Counted from the first letter of the stretch, positions 1-11,621 are shown. The stretch is 64,000 bases of DNA from Diphasiastrum complanatum (GCA_029204225.1 CM055102.1:977863-1041862), one strand, 5' to 3'. Numbers and translations are program-made. The notes: generated by a model from the sequence alone, not told the origin.

Positions 1-821
1 TGTTGGCATAGAACATTGGATATCCCTGATTAGAGATGGGAAAGCATATCAATGGTTTTGTAGTTGGACTTCCAAAGACCCAATGTCAAAATGATTCTAT
101 TTGGGTTGTTGTGGACAAATTAAGTAAGTTAGATGCGTTCATGTTGAAATTCACAAGCTAGTTTGGACGAAACTTGGTCACATGCATTGTAATTGGCAAG
201 ATGGCCATATAAATGAATGCCACACGTGCCAAAGTAGCATAGGATGCTTTTCCAAAGTTTATTCTACATCGTACATTGTAAAGGCCTTTAGATAGGGTAG
301 GGTAGAGATAAAATAGGAGCCAAAAATAGTATCTTTTACATTGTTTTTGGATCTCGAGATTAAGGACCCTAATTAGGGTGGATTTAATGATTACTTAGGT
401 TGGATACTAGGGTTAGGTTATGAGAAGTACAGAGATGTCCTAAAATGCTCATATTCGATCTTGAAATGTATAAATATGTGATGGGATCTCCATCAATTAA
501 TGAGTAAGCAATTGGTTTTCAATCTACCAATGTTGTCAGCGATCTAGATGTTTGATAATTGCTATTTGTGTAGAGTGATTTATCTTTGTGAGATTGATTT
601 GGAAGTTCATGTACTGTAATCTGCTTGTGGCAGTTCGTACTTTCACACTTGTGAAGGCAATTGCATAAATTTGAGCCTACAAGTGGAGTTCAAGCCAACG
701 TGAAGCTAGGAAACACTAAATTGGTTGGTGCTTTAGCTATAGGATCTTAGTTGGATCCATTCAAGGTGCTTCCCCAATCATTTCAAAGGTTTATTGGAGT
801 CTATTTGCTACATTTTTAACA
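1..821 (+). repeat. 5' LTR of Copia element J (left end outside window or unresolved)
   Basis: This stretch ends in ACA immediately before a tRNA-iMet primer-binding site at 822, which is how a Copia 5' LTR ends. The left edge is not visible, so the LTR may begin before the window. No coding frame of note lies inside. It would have driven transcription of the gag remnant that begins at 1631. Confidence 0.65.
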
Positions 822-833
822 TGGTATCAGAGC
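822..833 (+). other. Primer-binding site of Copia J (initiator tRNA-Met type)
   Basis: The 12-base TGGTATCAGAGC motif, complementary to the 3' end of plant initiator tRNA-Met, directly follows the LTR end. It is the priming site for minus-strand DNA synthesis and fixes the element as plus-oriented. Confidence 0.85.
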
Positions 834-1630
834 ATTGTTATGAAATGAGCCAAATTCTTGCAATTTGATTCACTAGCATCATAGATTTTGATCAACTCAA
901 GGCATTGATTGATTCTTTATGATAATCTATGATTAGTATCTCCATTATTGATCAAATAGAGTTCTTGTAGGATCTAATTTGAAAATGTTTAGGCTTCTAA
1001 AGCCAGGTTCTAATCATTTCTCATCTACAAGATCAAATTAGCAAGTTTCACTTGCATTCTCACACTTGATCCAGAGTGAGTTTTGGAATCAATCTCGAGG
1101 AGTAGCATTCAAGCATTGGAGAGATAGGAGAATTGAAGGTTTTGGAGTTAATTTAGGTTTTTCTCAGGTGTGTGAGAGACCTCCTAAGAGTGATTTAGGT
1201 TCATCTCAAAGAATTTTGCAATCACTCATCATTAAGATCGTTTTTGGTCAAAATTGTCATCTTAGTAGCTTGTGCTTGGAAGGTAGAATGTTTTGACTCT
1301 TATATAAAGTATCAACCTGATCTTATAACAGTGATTTAGAGTGGCATTTATGTGCAATTATATCTTCTTTTCTCAGGTTAATTGGATCTTTATATGCCTT
1401 GTGAAGTTTAGATCAAGGAGGAGTCATTTTTTGATCATTTTTCTACATCAATCAAGCTAGTTTCATTTTTCATTTTTCAATAGAATTGGTTAAGCTCAAG
1501 ATCCAATAGTATCTTGTTGAGAACTCATTTGTTAATCATTATCAGTTCCCTAGATAGTGGGATAGCTAGTTTTTGCATTCTTTCTATTGTGTATCCAGTC
1601 TTTTAGAATCAATCTCTTGTTTAGAGGAAT
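834..1630 (+). other. Untranslated leader of Copia J
   Basis: About 800 bases lie between the primer-binding site and the gag start. I see no gene here. Long leaders of this kind are also present in elements A, B and G of this window. Confidence 0.55.
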
Positions 1631-1975
1631 ATGGCATCAATGAATGCTTATCTTTTGGATTCTAGTGATAGATTGAAAAAATCAAACTATTCCATATGGA
1701 AATTAAGAATGGAATCTATCCTTGTAATGCAAGCCCATCCACCCTCAAAAATCCACTAGATACAAGAAGAGGTGCAAACTAGCCCCCCATTGTATCAAAA
1801 TGAATGTAGCCAATGGACTCCTAAAGGAAGTAGGAGAGTGTTCCTCAGCCCAAGAGGCTTGGAAATCCCTTCAAAAAGTGTATGAGTCAAAGATCACTAC
1901 AAGGTTGCTTGCTTTGAACCATCAAAGTTTTCAAAGCTACCAAAAGAAGGGAGAAAGTGCTTATTCATATCGTCA
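1631..1975 (+). pseudogene. Copia J gag fragment, frameshifted and truncated
   Basis: An ATG at 1631 opens a Gag N-terminus of the same type as elements B, F and G: MAS..., then LDSSDRLKKSNYSIWKLRM, which is the conserved tryptophan-containing start of the Copia gag region. After about 40 codons the frame breaks. A second frame carries the next conserved block (ANGLLKEVGECSSAQEAW, then LQKVYESKITTRLLAL). The match stops near 1975, just after the LNHQ-F block, and unrelated sequence follows. Gag would form the virus-like particle in the cytoplasm, but this copy cannot encode it. No protease, integrase or reverse transcriptase of this element is seen downstream. Confidence 0.8.
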
Positions 1976-3500
1976 CTAGTCTGATTATCAACACATCAAA
2001 TCGGCTATCTATCTCTAGATTGCCCAATTCCAATCCACTAACTGATCTCTAGATTGCTCGTTCTCTACACACTTCTCTTTCTCAACTCCTCTATCATCAA
2101 CTCAGTCTCATCAACTCACAAACTCCTCCCTTGAACCTTCGTCTTTTTCTCTTTTCTATCTTCTCTCTCTTTTACCTGCCATTCATTTTCTTGGTTGTCT
2201 CTTTCTTCAACTGAATATCATTTTTTTTTAGCTCTCCACTCATTGGCATGGTATATGAAGTGTATGTAGTTGGAGTTCACTTTAATGTTTTATTTTTACA
2301 TTTGCTTACTCCAGTTGGATAATCATGTGATCCATGGTCAATAGATATATTTCATGTTTTTGCAGCTTCTAGTTCAACATCCGTATTTTGGTAGCTTCCG
2401 CAATATATGCAATTAGTGGTAGTTTGTTCATAATTTGCAACTTTTACTTTCACAATAAATATTGCAGCAAATCCTATTTTAAACATCCATGTAGGGACAA
2501 TATGTTTTTAAGGCAACAAGAGTTATTGGCAACCCAAACACTCTAGTTGACTTCTAGCATGTTTTGAGTTTAATTTTTTTTAAGTAGACCATGTGATTTG
2601 GCCTCTTGAGATCTTAAATCATGTTGTTAGTGATTTGGCATTTTGGAAAAGCTTATTATGTCTTATTAGGCTCCTAGCCCTAACTCGTTGGACCTTCTAG
2701 CCAGCTTTTAATAGGATTCATCCCTGCTTAAGCTACATTCCACTACGACCAGCTTGTTAATATCATAATTCTTATGGCGAATATCATCATCGATCTTTCT
2801 ATTTGTAGTGCTTTATGCTTTATGTTTTCTTTTGAGTGTAGCTTTTGTGCTACACAGTGGATGGACATATCTTTTTGTGCATGTCTTTTTGGCACGAAAT
2901 GTTCGCACCCAAGAAATATGGGATAATGTGTGTCAAGAGAATGGTTAGTATCAAACAACGAGTAGATATGTTCCCTTAAAATGACAACAAAGCCATACTG
3001 TTTCTTTCAAACACTTTCAATTGTATTGAACAAACATTCTTCAACACCTCTTGACTACGTGTCAGTTATTGGAAGGATTCTCTCCCTCTATATCTCTTGG
3101 GAAGCTTCTCATCGACTTTGGAACTCCCTATTCTTTAAGCAAATTCTTCTCACTTCTTGAAGGAGATCATGCTAGTGTTCTTTTCCATAGTTTGCTGGTT
3201 CTGTTGACCAATAATTTGTGGCTTTCAATATAATTTTCCAATAGGAATGATTGTAGAAGTAAACTAATATTTTCCGAGAATGTTCTACTATGAAATTAAC
3301 TTGTAGTTGTCCATTCCTAATGGTACTAATTTTGAAAAGGTGGTTAAAAATCTTGGACATCCATTTTTCACATATTTCAAAGTTTTTTTTGCTGTTTTGA
3401 GACATAGTAAAGCTCTTGAATAACATCTTGGTATTAAAACCCTATGATATGTCCGCATCATTGTCTCATATGCATCAAACACCTCAAACTAAGTTGTGAA
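1976..3500. other. No recognisable gene
   Basis: About 1.5 kb of AT-rich sequence. A pyrimidine-rich stretch (about 2060-2230) begins it, and short open frames occur on both strands around 2743-3482. None has a recognisable domain, splice structure or repeat partner in the window. I read it as decayed intergenic DNA. Confidence 0.5.
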
Positions 3501-3505
3501 TAATC

Positions 3506-3780
3506 ATGCCAGAAACTTGGTTTTGTTTCAAACGATACACAAGTGATGCTCCGAGTAAGTGTCACCTATTTGATACCATGGTCACACCGACAGTCATGTA
3601 TGCAACAAAGACTTGGTGTATGGATTACTATGCTTTCACGTATGATTCGAACGAAACCTTCTGTCCCTCACCAGATTGTACTTGCAGAGTTGCAGTTCCT
3701 CCATTACAGGTTGAGGCTATCAACCAGGGATTTCACCTCTCATGGTTTTCTCAAGTAGGAAGGCTGCTTGACTACTATTA
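3506..3780 (+). pseudogene. LINE reverse-transcriptase C-terminal remnant
   Basis: One frame reads LFDTMVTPTVMYATKTW, which resembles the block after the catalytic core of plant LINE reverse transcriptases (LFD.LVTP..LYG...W). About 30 codons later the similarity changes frame: VPHQIVLAEL lies in one frame and VPPLQVEAINQGF in the next. Both match the usual continuation, a hydrophobic IxLAE block followed by a PLQVEA block. This is a short 3' piece of a non-LTR retrotransposon with at least one frameshift. The catalytic FADD region is absent. It sits just upstream of LTR I, so I may have landed in or next to it. Identification rests on motif memory only. Confidence 0.55.
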
Positions 3781-3799
3781 GAATAATAAATGTAAATGA

Positions 3800-4218
3800 T
3801 GTAGAAGCCATAGGTTACTATGACCCAAAAGGTCGAGATCTATGTAACCATGGTCATTTATATTCTAGGCCCAAGCTAGTATGAAACTAACTTGTAGGGA
3901 CTCGTGGGTCCACTAGGGGCCTATACATGTGAATTAAGTACCTAACTTGTTATCTGGAGTACTTAATAATTTTATGTAACTTATGGTAGCTAGATAGCCA
4001 TTAGTTAAGTTATTGGACAACCAATAGTCATGAAGGTAGGTAGCCATCTTGGACTACTTATATGTAGCCATTCATTTGTATGAGACACACTTTTGTTAAG
4101 CAATCTACTGTTCATATTGGTTGTCCACAAGTTTCTACAAGAGGGTCATCTAAAGATCTGTCTCTTCTCTTTGAGAATACTTTGTGTTGATGAATAGTCT
4201 TGATTCTGGATTCCTACA
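3800..4218 (+). repeat. 5' LTR of old Copia element I
   Basis: The 419-bp segment starts TGTAG and ends CTACA, a perfect 5-bp inverted terminus, and is followed at once by a primer-binding-like motif. That is the structure of an LTR. The coding remains of I lie downstream on the same strand. The 3' LTR was not found, because the element's right end is lost near 12530. Confidence 0.75.
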
Positions 4219-4230
4219 TGCTATCAGAGC
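4219..4230 (+). other. Primer-binding site of Copia I (one base off consensus)
   Basis: TGCTATCAGAGC follows the LTR directly. It differs from the tRNA-iMet complement TGGTATCAGAGC at one position, consistent with an old, decayed copy. Confidence 0.7.
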
Positions 4231-4830
4231 CATTTTTTGGAATTGATTGCTTGCTGGAGGGCACCCAATAGGCAGCCACATTTCTCCTCTTTTGGTTCAT
4301 AAAAATCATAATTTTTCTGATTTTTGTGGAGAGAGAACTGTTCGACTCCTTGTTTTTTGTGCAAGAAATTATAGGGAAAAGCTTGGAACCTCCACTCATT
4401 TGGGAGCCAACAGTAAGACGCCCATGCTCAACTAGTTTTCATGTGATTGAAATCATATTACATGCTTCAAATTTTAGATTTTCTTCTTGGAGGAGGGCGC
4501 CCATCTACCTTGAAGACAAATGTGTTTTTGACACATTTTTAGTGGCTGAAATTTTTCTATTTTTGAGCCTGGAAGAAGGTCCTACCATATGCTCCATTAG
4601 TACATTGAGTGCACACCATTTTACTACAAAAGTTTTGGTTCTGGTTTTGGCTTCATTGGAAGCCTGCATATTACTAGTTATTTTGTTATTTCAGTAGAAT
4701 ACAACCACCTATATCTTCTTGTGAATGAGCTATTGCATGTGGTGTATTCCAATCTATAGTGCTCATTTATTCAGCTATGATCTTGGTGATTTTTTAGTAG
4801 ATTTTGGCCTGAAATCTGTTTTGGGCATAC
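4231..4830 (+). other. Decayed leader/gag region of Copia I
   Basis: No Gag or protease motif can be read here, although 600 bases separate the primer site from the integrase core. A full Copia needs about 2 kb for this part, so gag, protease and the integrase N-terminus are deleted. The short open frames present have no recognisable content. Confidence 0.5.
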
Positions 4831-4831
4831 T

Positions 4832-5090
4832 TTGAAGATACTATGTATCGACCGAGGAGGGGAATACATTAAAAGTATGTTCGGCACGTTTCTTCAAAGC
4901 AAAGGCATTCTACATCAAATGACTACACCTTACACACCGCAACAAAATGGTGTTGCCGAGAGGCAAAATCGCACAATCATGGAGATGGCTCGTTGCATGC
5001 TTAAGGCAAAGGGCGTTCCCCACAAGTTTTGGGCTGAAGCGGTTATTCGACGACATACAATAGTAATCGGTGTCCGACTAAAGACTTGAA
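4832..5090 (+). pseudogene. Copia I integrase catalytic-core fragment
   Basis: The frame reads CIDRGGEY, then TPYTPQQNGVAERQNRTIMEMARCML, then a block ending FWAEAV. These are the second Asp region (here DRGGEY instead of DNGGEY) and the catalytic Glu block of a Copia DDE integrase, which joins element cDNA to host DNA. The first Asp and the HHCC zinc domain are missing, so the fragment cannot be active. Frame is lost after about 5060. The rest of I follows downstream on the same strand. Confidence 0.85.
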
Positions 5091-5883
5091 GATTTTGACT
5101 CCTTATGAAGTTTGGTATGATTTGGTATCACCACTAATGTTGAAGAGGAGGGGCTGCCATCATCCTCTAATGGACAACCCACTGGTTCTTCAAGTGAATA
5201 GCCCATAATTCATCAAGAGGAGCAAATTTATGAAGAGGAACAGCCTGTCGAAAACTTTGGACAGCATAGTCCGATTTCAGAGCACTTTGGATAGCAAAGT
5301 GTTGACGGTTTAGATCACTTTGGACAGCAAAGCATTGATCAAAGTAAGGCTATTGGACAACCTAAACCAGTCCCTAAATGGCTGTTGCAGACTTTGCAGG
5401 ACAACAAAGTGAACCGCTTCTATGAAGGGAAGACTCGTGCCTCATCTAAATCAATAGAATTTGCTGATTTTTCTGATTTTGCTCTTACGTCTATTGAGGA
5501 TAGTGCAATAGAACCCGTTTTTTATGAGCAGGCTAGAGGAGTGAAATGTTGGGAGGACGGATGAAAGAGGAGTATGACTCACTCATAAAGAACCAAATAT
5601 GGGTTCTTGTTGATCTTCCACATGAAAAGAAAACAATTGGCTGTAAATGGGTTTATAAGATCAAGTACAAGTCCGATGGTACTGTTGAAAGGTACAAGGC
5701 AAGACTTGTTGCCAAAGGTTGTGCGCAAAAGGAGGGCATTGATTGTGACGAAACTTTTGCACCTACTGCATGAATAACTACTGTAAGGATAGTCACTACT
5801 TTGGCTGCCCATCATGGTTGGCGTATGCACCAACTTGACATAAAGACAGCCTTCCTCAATGTTCATCTTAATGAGGAAGTTTA
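5091..5883 (+). pseudogene. Copia I integrase tail and reverse-transcriptase N-terminus
   Basis: The first part (to about 5545) is the poorly conserved integrase-RT hinge. It has stop codons and three imperfect copies of a CACTTTGGACAGCAAAG-like motif (5255-5335). From 5546 the RT begins: WVLVDLP, then [27 protein letters not shown] and DETFAP, ending in a TGA. The reading resumes through the TAFLN block, holding the first catalytic Asp region, to EEVY. There the sequence is interrupted at 5884 by element A. The RT continues at 11622. Stops and the insertion make it inactive. Confidence 0.85.
5879..5883. other. Left target-site duplication of element A (GTTTA)
   Basis: GTTTA at 5879-5883 is repeated at 11617-11621, directly outside the TG...CA ends of A. 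A 5-bp duplication is the normal product of LTR-retrotransposon integrase. It sets the element ends to the base. Confidence 0.92.
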
Positions 5884-6538
5884 TGTGAAAAATACAGATC
5901 CTAAGTGGATCTAAACTCCAAGATCATTGGCTTGAATGCTTGCACTCCAAACTACATAAGCTAGGAATTGGCAACACATTCTATGCTACCTAGAATGCAA
6001 AGAACTTGATCAAAAAGCATTTATCACAAATGGAAACTTCCATAAACATCAAGTGCGGCCCAAAATAGCATTATACAGTCCATAATACATCAGCCTATCA
6101 CTTTTGGAAAGCACCTAAGATCATACACAATAGCTTGAAGACAATACACACAACAATGCTCTCAATGGAGGAAGAAACAATGACAATGATCTATTGATCT
6201 CAATGAAGCATACAAAAGGTTTCTCCAACCTGTTCTCCACGACTTCCCTACTATTTATGGATGAGGAAGATGACTCTCTCTCCTCTCTCTAGAAGGTACT
6301 TGACCCTAGATATTCCCTATATAGGAAAAATAGCTAAAAATGGCTTATATGACCAAAATACATCAAAATGGTCTCATTTTGAAGGGTATGAAGTTTGACA
6401 CTTCATCATACTGAAAAAATACAGTAAATAAAAACATTGTGGCCTGGTTCACACGTGTGAAACTCCAGAACCAAAACTATTTACAATTTTAGTCAATTTA
6501 GGCCTCAAACTAGCTAGGAAATGTTGACAATTTTCACA
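5884..6538 (-). repeat. 3' LTR of element A
   Basis: Bounded by TG and CA, 655 bp, and matching 10962-11616 with one visible difference (C versus T in the CCAGAAC[C/T]AAAAC region). It contains the palindromic TTTCACACGTGTGAA motif with a CACGTG core, and a CTATATAG TATA-like box. Confidence 0.95.
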
Positions 6539-7026
6539 CTCCCTCTTCAACATTGGATGCTAGTTTCAACATAGTCTTTGAGCACATTCCAAGATTAGAT
6601 CTATGCATTAAATATAGGTCCTTTCCCAATGGTTTGGTGAAGATATCAGCCACACACTCCTTTGAAGAGACATGTTGAAGCTCCACCTCTTTGGCAATGA
6701 CTTGATCTCTCACAAAATGGTGAGCAATCTCAATGTGCTTGCTCCTTGCATGAAAAACAGGATTGCTTGCCAAGCTTTGGGCTGAAAGGTTATCACAAAG
6801 TATGATTGGAGTCTTCTCTGGTTCCAGCAAGTGAAGATCCAATAACATCCTCTTGATCCAAAGAATCTCCTTGGTGCATGTTGTTAATGCCTTGTACTCG
6901 GCTTCGGTGGAAGATAGAGAGATAGTTGGTTGCTTCTTTGATAGCCATGAGACCACTCCATCTCCAAGATAGATTGCAAAGGCACTTGTTGACTTCCTAT
7001 CCATTTGATCACCTGCAAAATCTGAA
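6534..7026 (-). pseudogene. Element A RNase H domain (3' end of pol)
   Basis: Downstream of the second deletion junction (near 7027-7031), the minus strand encodes MDRKSTSAF, SSTEAEYKAL and LCDN, the Copia RNase H block with its catalytic Glu and a catalytic Asp. It then runs to the C-terminus ending EEGV. The first RNase H Asp lies at the deletion edge. The frame differs from that of the main gag-pol ORF, because the 97-bp deletion shifts it. The stop codon is read from the first bases of the 3' LTR. RNase H would remove the RNA template during cDNA synthesis. Confidence 0.9.
6539..6548 (-). other. Polypurine tract of element A
   Basis: On the minus strand GAAGAGGGAG abuts the 3' LTR. This is the expected plus-strand DNA primer site. 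The same ten bases occur at B 31277-31286. Confidence 0.88.
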
Positions 7027-7046
7027 TCAACTCCTTGGTGCTTGCT

Positions 7047-9788
7047 TTAGCCCATACAAACTCTTTTGGAGATAGCACACATGATTAGGCTCATCATGTG
7101 AAACATAGCCCTCGGGTTGCTCCATGTAAATATCTTCATCTTTGCCATGGGTGCAAAGGTCTCATCATAGTCAATACCATATTCTTGAGCATACCCCTTT
7201 GCCACCAACCTTGCCTTGTACTTGTTGATTGATCCATCTTGATTTGTCTTGATCTTGAAGATCCACTTACAACCAATTGCCTTCTTGTCCTTTGGAAGCT
7301 TTACCAACCTCCATGTGTTGCTTTTGATGAGTGCTTGATGCTCATGATCCATGGCTTGGATCCATTCCTTCTTTTGAATTGCTTCACCTACACAAGTTGG
7401 TTCATCAAAAGAGGTAAGAAAAGCAAAGTTAGAGTTGTCCACCACTTGCTTTCCTTTTTCATCATAGGTTAGCCTTGATGGCTTAGCCCTTTGCCTTTGA
7501 GTCTTCCTTGAAGTTTGCTTTGGAGTGGCATCTCCATCTTCATCCAAGACATCTTGCACATCATGATGATTAGTAGGCACATCAACATCAACACCAACAA
7601 CATTGGAAACATTCTCTTCATGAAAGATGACATCCCTACTTATGACAACTTTCTTTGTAGAAGGAATGTACACTTTGTAAGCCTTGCTTACTTCACTATA
7701 GCCAACAAACACACCCTTCTTTGATGAAGGATCTTCTTTAGTTCTATCATCAAGTGTGATATTGACAAAACATGTACATCCAAAGATCCTACAATGCTTG
7801 ACACTCGGCCTTCTACCATAAAGAACCTCATGAGGAGTTTTACCATCCAAGGAAGCACTTGTCCATCTATTACATAGATAGTTAGCACATGCTAAAGCTT
7901 CCCCCCAAAAAGACTTAGCAAGATTAGCATGTAGTCTCATTGCCTTGGCACATTCACAAAGGGTTCTATTCTTCCTCTCGGCCACTCCATTCTGTTGTGG
8001 AGTCCTAGGACTAGACATCTCCCTCTTAATCCCATGTGCTATACAAAAGTCTTTGAACCTATTTGAGGTGTATTCCCCTCCATTATCAGATCTTAAGCAT
8101 TTGATCTTTGTATTGAATTGGTTTTCCATTTCATTCTTGAACTTGACAAATGCAGCAAACACTTCATCCTTACTTTTAAGAAGATAGATCCAAGTATACC
8201 TACTAAAGTCATCAATGAAAGTTGCATACATCTTTGCCCCACCATTGCTAGTTGTACTAGAAGAATGAATATCAGAATGCACAAGTTGAAAAGCTTCTTT
8301 AGATCTAGAAGTAGATCTAGAATAAGCAAGTCTATGAGATTTGGACAAGGCACAATGTTCACAAACACTATTGTTTGCAACAAGACTTTTAGGGAGACCA
8401 AGAACAAGCTCTTTCTTTGCCATTACCTCCAAAGATTTGAAGTTGGGATGGCCCAACCTCTTGTGCCAAACTTCTTGGTTTGTCAATTGCTCCCTAGCCA
8501 TACATCCTTCATGATTAGAGATCACACATGAATCAAGCTTGAAAAGTTTACCATGCCTCCTACCTTGAGCAATCAAGGATCCACATTTACTTATCAAACA
8601 TGCATCTCCAATGAACTCCACATCAAGTCCTTTGTCAATCATTTGACTTACACTAAGCAAATTCTTAGTGATTGAAGGAATGTACAAAACATTTTCAAGA
8701 TTTGCTTTCCTATTTGTTGAAAGGGAAATAGGAATAGTGCCTATGCCTTTGATGTCACATTGACCATCATTTGCAGTGTAGATGATGTTACTTTCTCCCT
8801 CATAAGACAATAAGGATGTAAAGTATTCCTTATGTCTTGTCATGTGAGATGAGGCTCCACTATCAATCCACCAAGGATCATTATCATCTATGTTGGCTAA
8901 CAAACTTGAAGTCATAACAAGTGATTCACATATGTTATGTTTTTCCTCATCTATTGTAAGATTTCCTTGCCTCTCTCCTTGCTCTCTTTTCTTCTTATAA
9001 CATTCATTTGCAAAATGACCTTTTATCCCACAATAAAAGCACTTGAACTTTGACTTATTGTTCTTAGTAGAAGAGGAAGAGGAAGAGTGATCATCATGAT
9101 CAAAGTTACCACCTTTGGACCATTTCCCTTTGCCTTTACCTTTGCCCTTGAATTTGCCTTTTGTGAAGAAAGCCTCTTCACCTCCACCTTGCAAGGATGC
9201 ACCATCAAGCTTTGATTGCAACCTATGTTCTTCAGCCAATACGATTTCTTGCAAGTCAACCACACTTGGCAAGACTCTTTGAATGGCAAAACTTTGCACA
9301 AGGTTAGCATGTTCATTTAGCAAACCATTCAACATAACTTGGACTATTTCACCATCTTTTATGTTCTCATCAATGCATGCTAAATCATCACTTAGGGACT
9401 TAACTCTCAAGATAAATGCATGAGCACTTTCACCCTCTCTTTGCCTACTAGAAAATATTTGTCTCCTTAGGGTCAATACCCTAGATGTGGACTTTGATTC
9501 AAAGAGCTTCTTTAAGGCATTCCATGCCTCACTTGCACTTTGACACTTTCCAACTTCCTTGAGAAGTTCATTTGTAACATTCATTTTAATGATATGAAGA
9601 GCCCTTTTGGCCTTCTTATCAAACCTTTGTTGCTCTTGAAGTGTGAGAGGTCTCTCTTCAATTTCTGCAACTATGTCCATGAGTTCATTCAACTCAAGTA
9701 AGGACTCCATCCTCACTTTCCAAGTAGAGTAGTTTGATGAACTCAACCTTTCACTAGACTCTAGCATGATCCCACCATTGGAAGCCAT
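7047..9788 (-). pseudogene. Element A gag-pol, truncated within reverse transcriptase
   Basis: Translation from the ATG at 9788 gives 913 residues. In order they hold Gag (with the NYSTWKVRM start), a basic KGKGKGKGKW stretch, one CCHC knuckle (CFYCGIKGHFANEC), protease (WIDSGASSHM), the HHCC integrase zinc region, the integrase core with DNGGEY and the QQNGVAERKNR Glu block, and the RT N-terminus to DETFAP. At about 7139-7142 a 97-bp deletion shifts the frame, and the last 33 or so residues are out-of-frame nonsense. The RT palm Asp residues are lost. About seven residue differences separate it from B in the shared part. Gag, protease and integrase still look intact, so this copy might supply particle proteins even though its RT is dead. 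Confidence 0.93.
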
Positions 9789-10949
9789 GATTCTAATGTT
9801 TCTTCAACTTTTAGGTTCTGTCCTAAAGCACTTAGCACTCACTTTTCTCTCAGCAAATGATAGATAAAGAGATCTATTGAAGATTTAGGACCCTAAAACA
9901 CTTCTATCTTGAACCTAGATGGTTTCCAAGCATAGAAAGGAAGATTGAAACACATGCAACACTTTGCACACACTAAGAATGGATTACAAAATCAAACCAA
10001 CCTGAACACACTCTTGCTTAAGCTCTCAAACTTTCTAGCAAGTGACCAAATCAAGTTATGGTGTGAAGAGTTACTTGCATTCTTAGAAAATACCCAAAAC
10101 TAGGATGCCAAGATTACCTAGTAATGAACAAACTTGATCAACATATGATCAACACACTAAGATATTGATTCAACCTGTAAAACCACATGTAAACCACACT
10201 TCTAAAAGTTTATAAACTCCAGCAAGTGATAAATACAAGATTTAGAGGTGAATGAATGAGCACACTTAGTGAATCACAAGACTAGCTTCACTATCTTGTC
10301 AAATCTTGGTGTTTAGATGTAGATCTAAGATCACTTCACATGAGAATGTTCCTCAACCTGTTAAGAACCTGAAAACACACTTGCATAATGGTTAACACCT
10401 TCCAGCAAATGCTCCAATCAAATTACATAAGGAGAGTTACTTACATGCTCAACAAAGTACACCAAAATTTATGCCAAAATTGATGACAATCTTTACAATA
10501 TGCTCTTCACAATGGAGCTTACAATATGTTCACCCAAAAAAGGGGATCTTTCATCCAAATGGGAGCTTTGCTCAGCCTTTAGGAGAATTACAACTCACTC
10601 AAAAGAGCATTTGTCATCCACTTAAGGAGAAGTTTCATCCACTTAAGGAGAGTGTTCATCCAAGAATGGAGATTGTCAACAATAGGATTGAAAAGAACAT
10701 TGTTAGTATTGAATATGCACAAGCCTCACAATCACAAATGATTAGGTGTTATGATCTGATCCAAAATAGTTTCTTTTCAGCCTCTGATCTTCAATAGACC
10801 TGAAATATGCTTTTGATCCACAAGTTCAACTCACAAAACAAAGGTTAGTAAGATTTGATCAACAAAGCAATGCAAAATCATGCTAGAACTTGATCAAACA
10901 TCCAAATATCACCAAAAATGGAATACTTACTGTAAATAGAAGCCAACCA
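9789..10949 (-). other. Untranslated leader of element A
   Basis: About 1.16 kb between primer site and gag ATG, colinear with 26177-27337 of B. An open frame on the opposite strand (10471-10797) is not conserved as protein and is ignored. Confidence 0.8.
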
Positions 10950-10961
10950 GCTCTGATACCA
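10950..10961 (-). other. Primer-binding site of element A
   Basis: On the minus strand this reads TGGTATCAGAGC, directly after the 5' LTR end with no gap. It is complementary to initiator tRNA-Met. Confidence 0.93.
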
Positions 10962-11616
10962 TGTGAAAAATACAGATCCTAAGTGGATCTAAACTCCAAG
11001 ATCATTGGCTTGAATGCTTGCACTCCAAACTACATAAGCTAGGAATTGGCAACACATTCTATGCTACCTAGAATGCAAAGAACTTGATCAAAAAGCATTT
11101 ATCACAAATGGAAACTTCCATAAACATCAAGTGCGGCCCAAAATAGCATTATACAGTCCATAATACATCAGCCTATCACTTTTGGAAAGCACCTAAGATC
11201 ATACACAATAGCTTGAAGACAATACACACAACAATGCTCTCAATGGAGGAAGAAACAATGACAATGATCTATTGATCTCAATGAAGCATACAAAAGGTTT
11301 CTCCAACCTGTTCTCCACGACTTCCCTACTATTTATGGATGAGGAAGATGACTCTCTCTCCTCTCTCTAGAAGGTACTTGACCCTAGATATTCCCTATAT
11401 AGGAAAAATAGCTAAAAATGGCTTATATGACCAAAATACATCAAAATGGTCTCATTTTGAAGGGTATGAAGTTTGACACTTCATCATACTGAAAAAATAC
11501 AGTAAATAAAAACATTGTGGCCTGGTTCACACGTGTGAAACTCCAGAACTAAAACTATTTACAATTTTAGTCAATTTAGGCCTCAAACTAGCTAGGAAAT
11601 GTTGACAATTTTCACA
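10962..11616 (-). repeat. 5' LTR of element A
   Basis: 655 bp, TG...CA, next to the GTTTA target duplication at 11617-11621. As the upstream LTR on the minus strand it carries the element's promoter: the TATA-like CTATATAG lies near 11395-11402 and the CACACGTGTG palindrome near 11530. Confidence 0.95.
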
Positions 11617-11621
11617 GTTTA
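11617..11621. other. Right target-site duplication of element A (GTTTA)
   Basis: Partner of 5879-5883. Removing 5884-11621 restores the continuous RT reading of element I across the junction. Confidence 0.92.

Larger units (their letters stand above)
5884..11616 (-). mobile_element. Copia element A, young, internally deleted, nested in Copia I
   Basis: A 5733-bp Copia with 655-bp LTRs, primer site, long leader, gag-pol and polypurine tract, all on the minus strand. It is nearly identical to B (25510-31941, 6432 bp) but lacks two internal blocks in the RT/RNase H region. They are equivalent to B positions about 29989-30085 (97 bp) and about 30196-30797 (602 bp). Together they account exactly for the 699-bp length difference. 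The LTRs differ from each other at one base by eye. A lacks the RT catalytic YVDD, so it could move only with proteins from a B-like relative. The insertion split the RT of element I. Confidence 0.95.

Noticed and set aside
822-833. TGGTATCAGAGC motifs here and at six other sites as tRNA gene pieces
   Set aside because: Each is only 12 bases, directly next to an LTR end. They are primer-binding sites, not tRNA genes.
4400-4700. 123-codon open frame as Copia I gag
   Set aside because: No Gag block, no knuckle, and no similarity to the other Gags in the window.
10471-10797. A 108-codon open frame on the plus strand
   Set aside because: It is antisense to the leader of Copia A, and the equivalent leader of B encodes no protein there. 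No domain.
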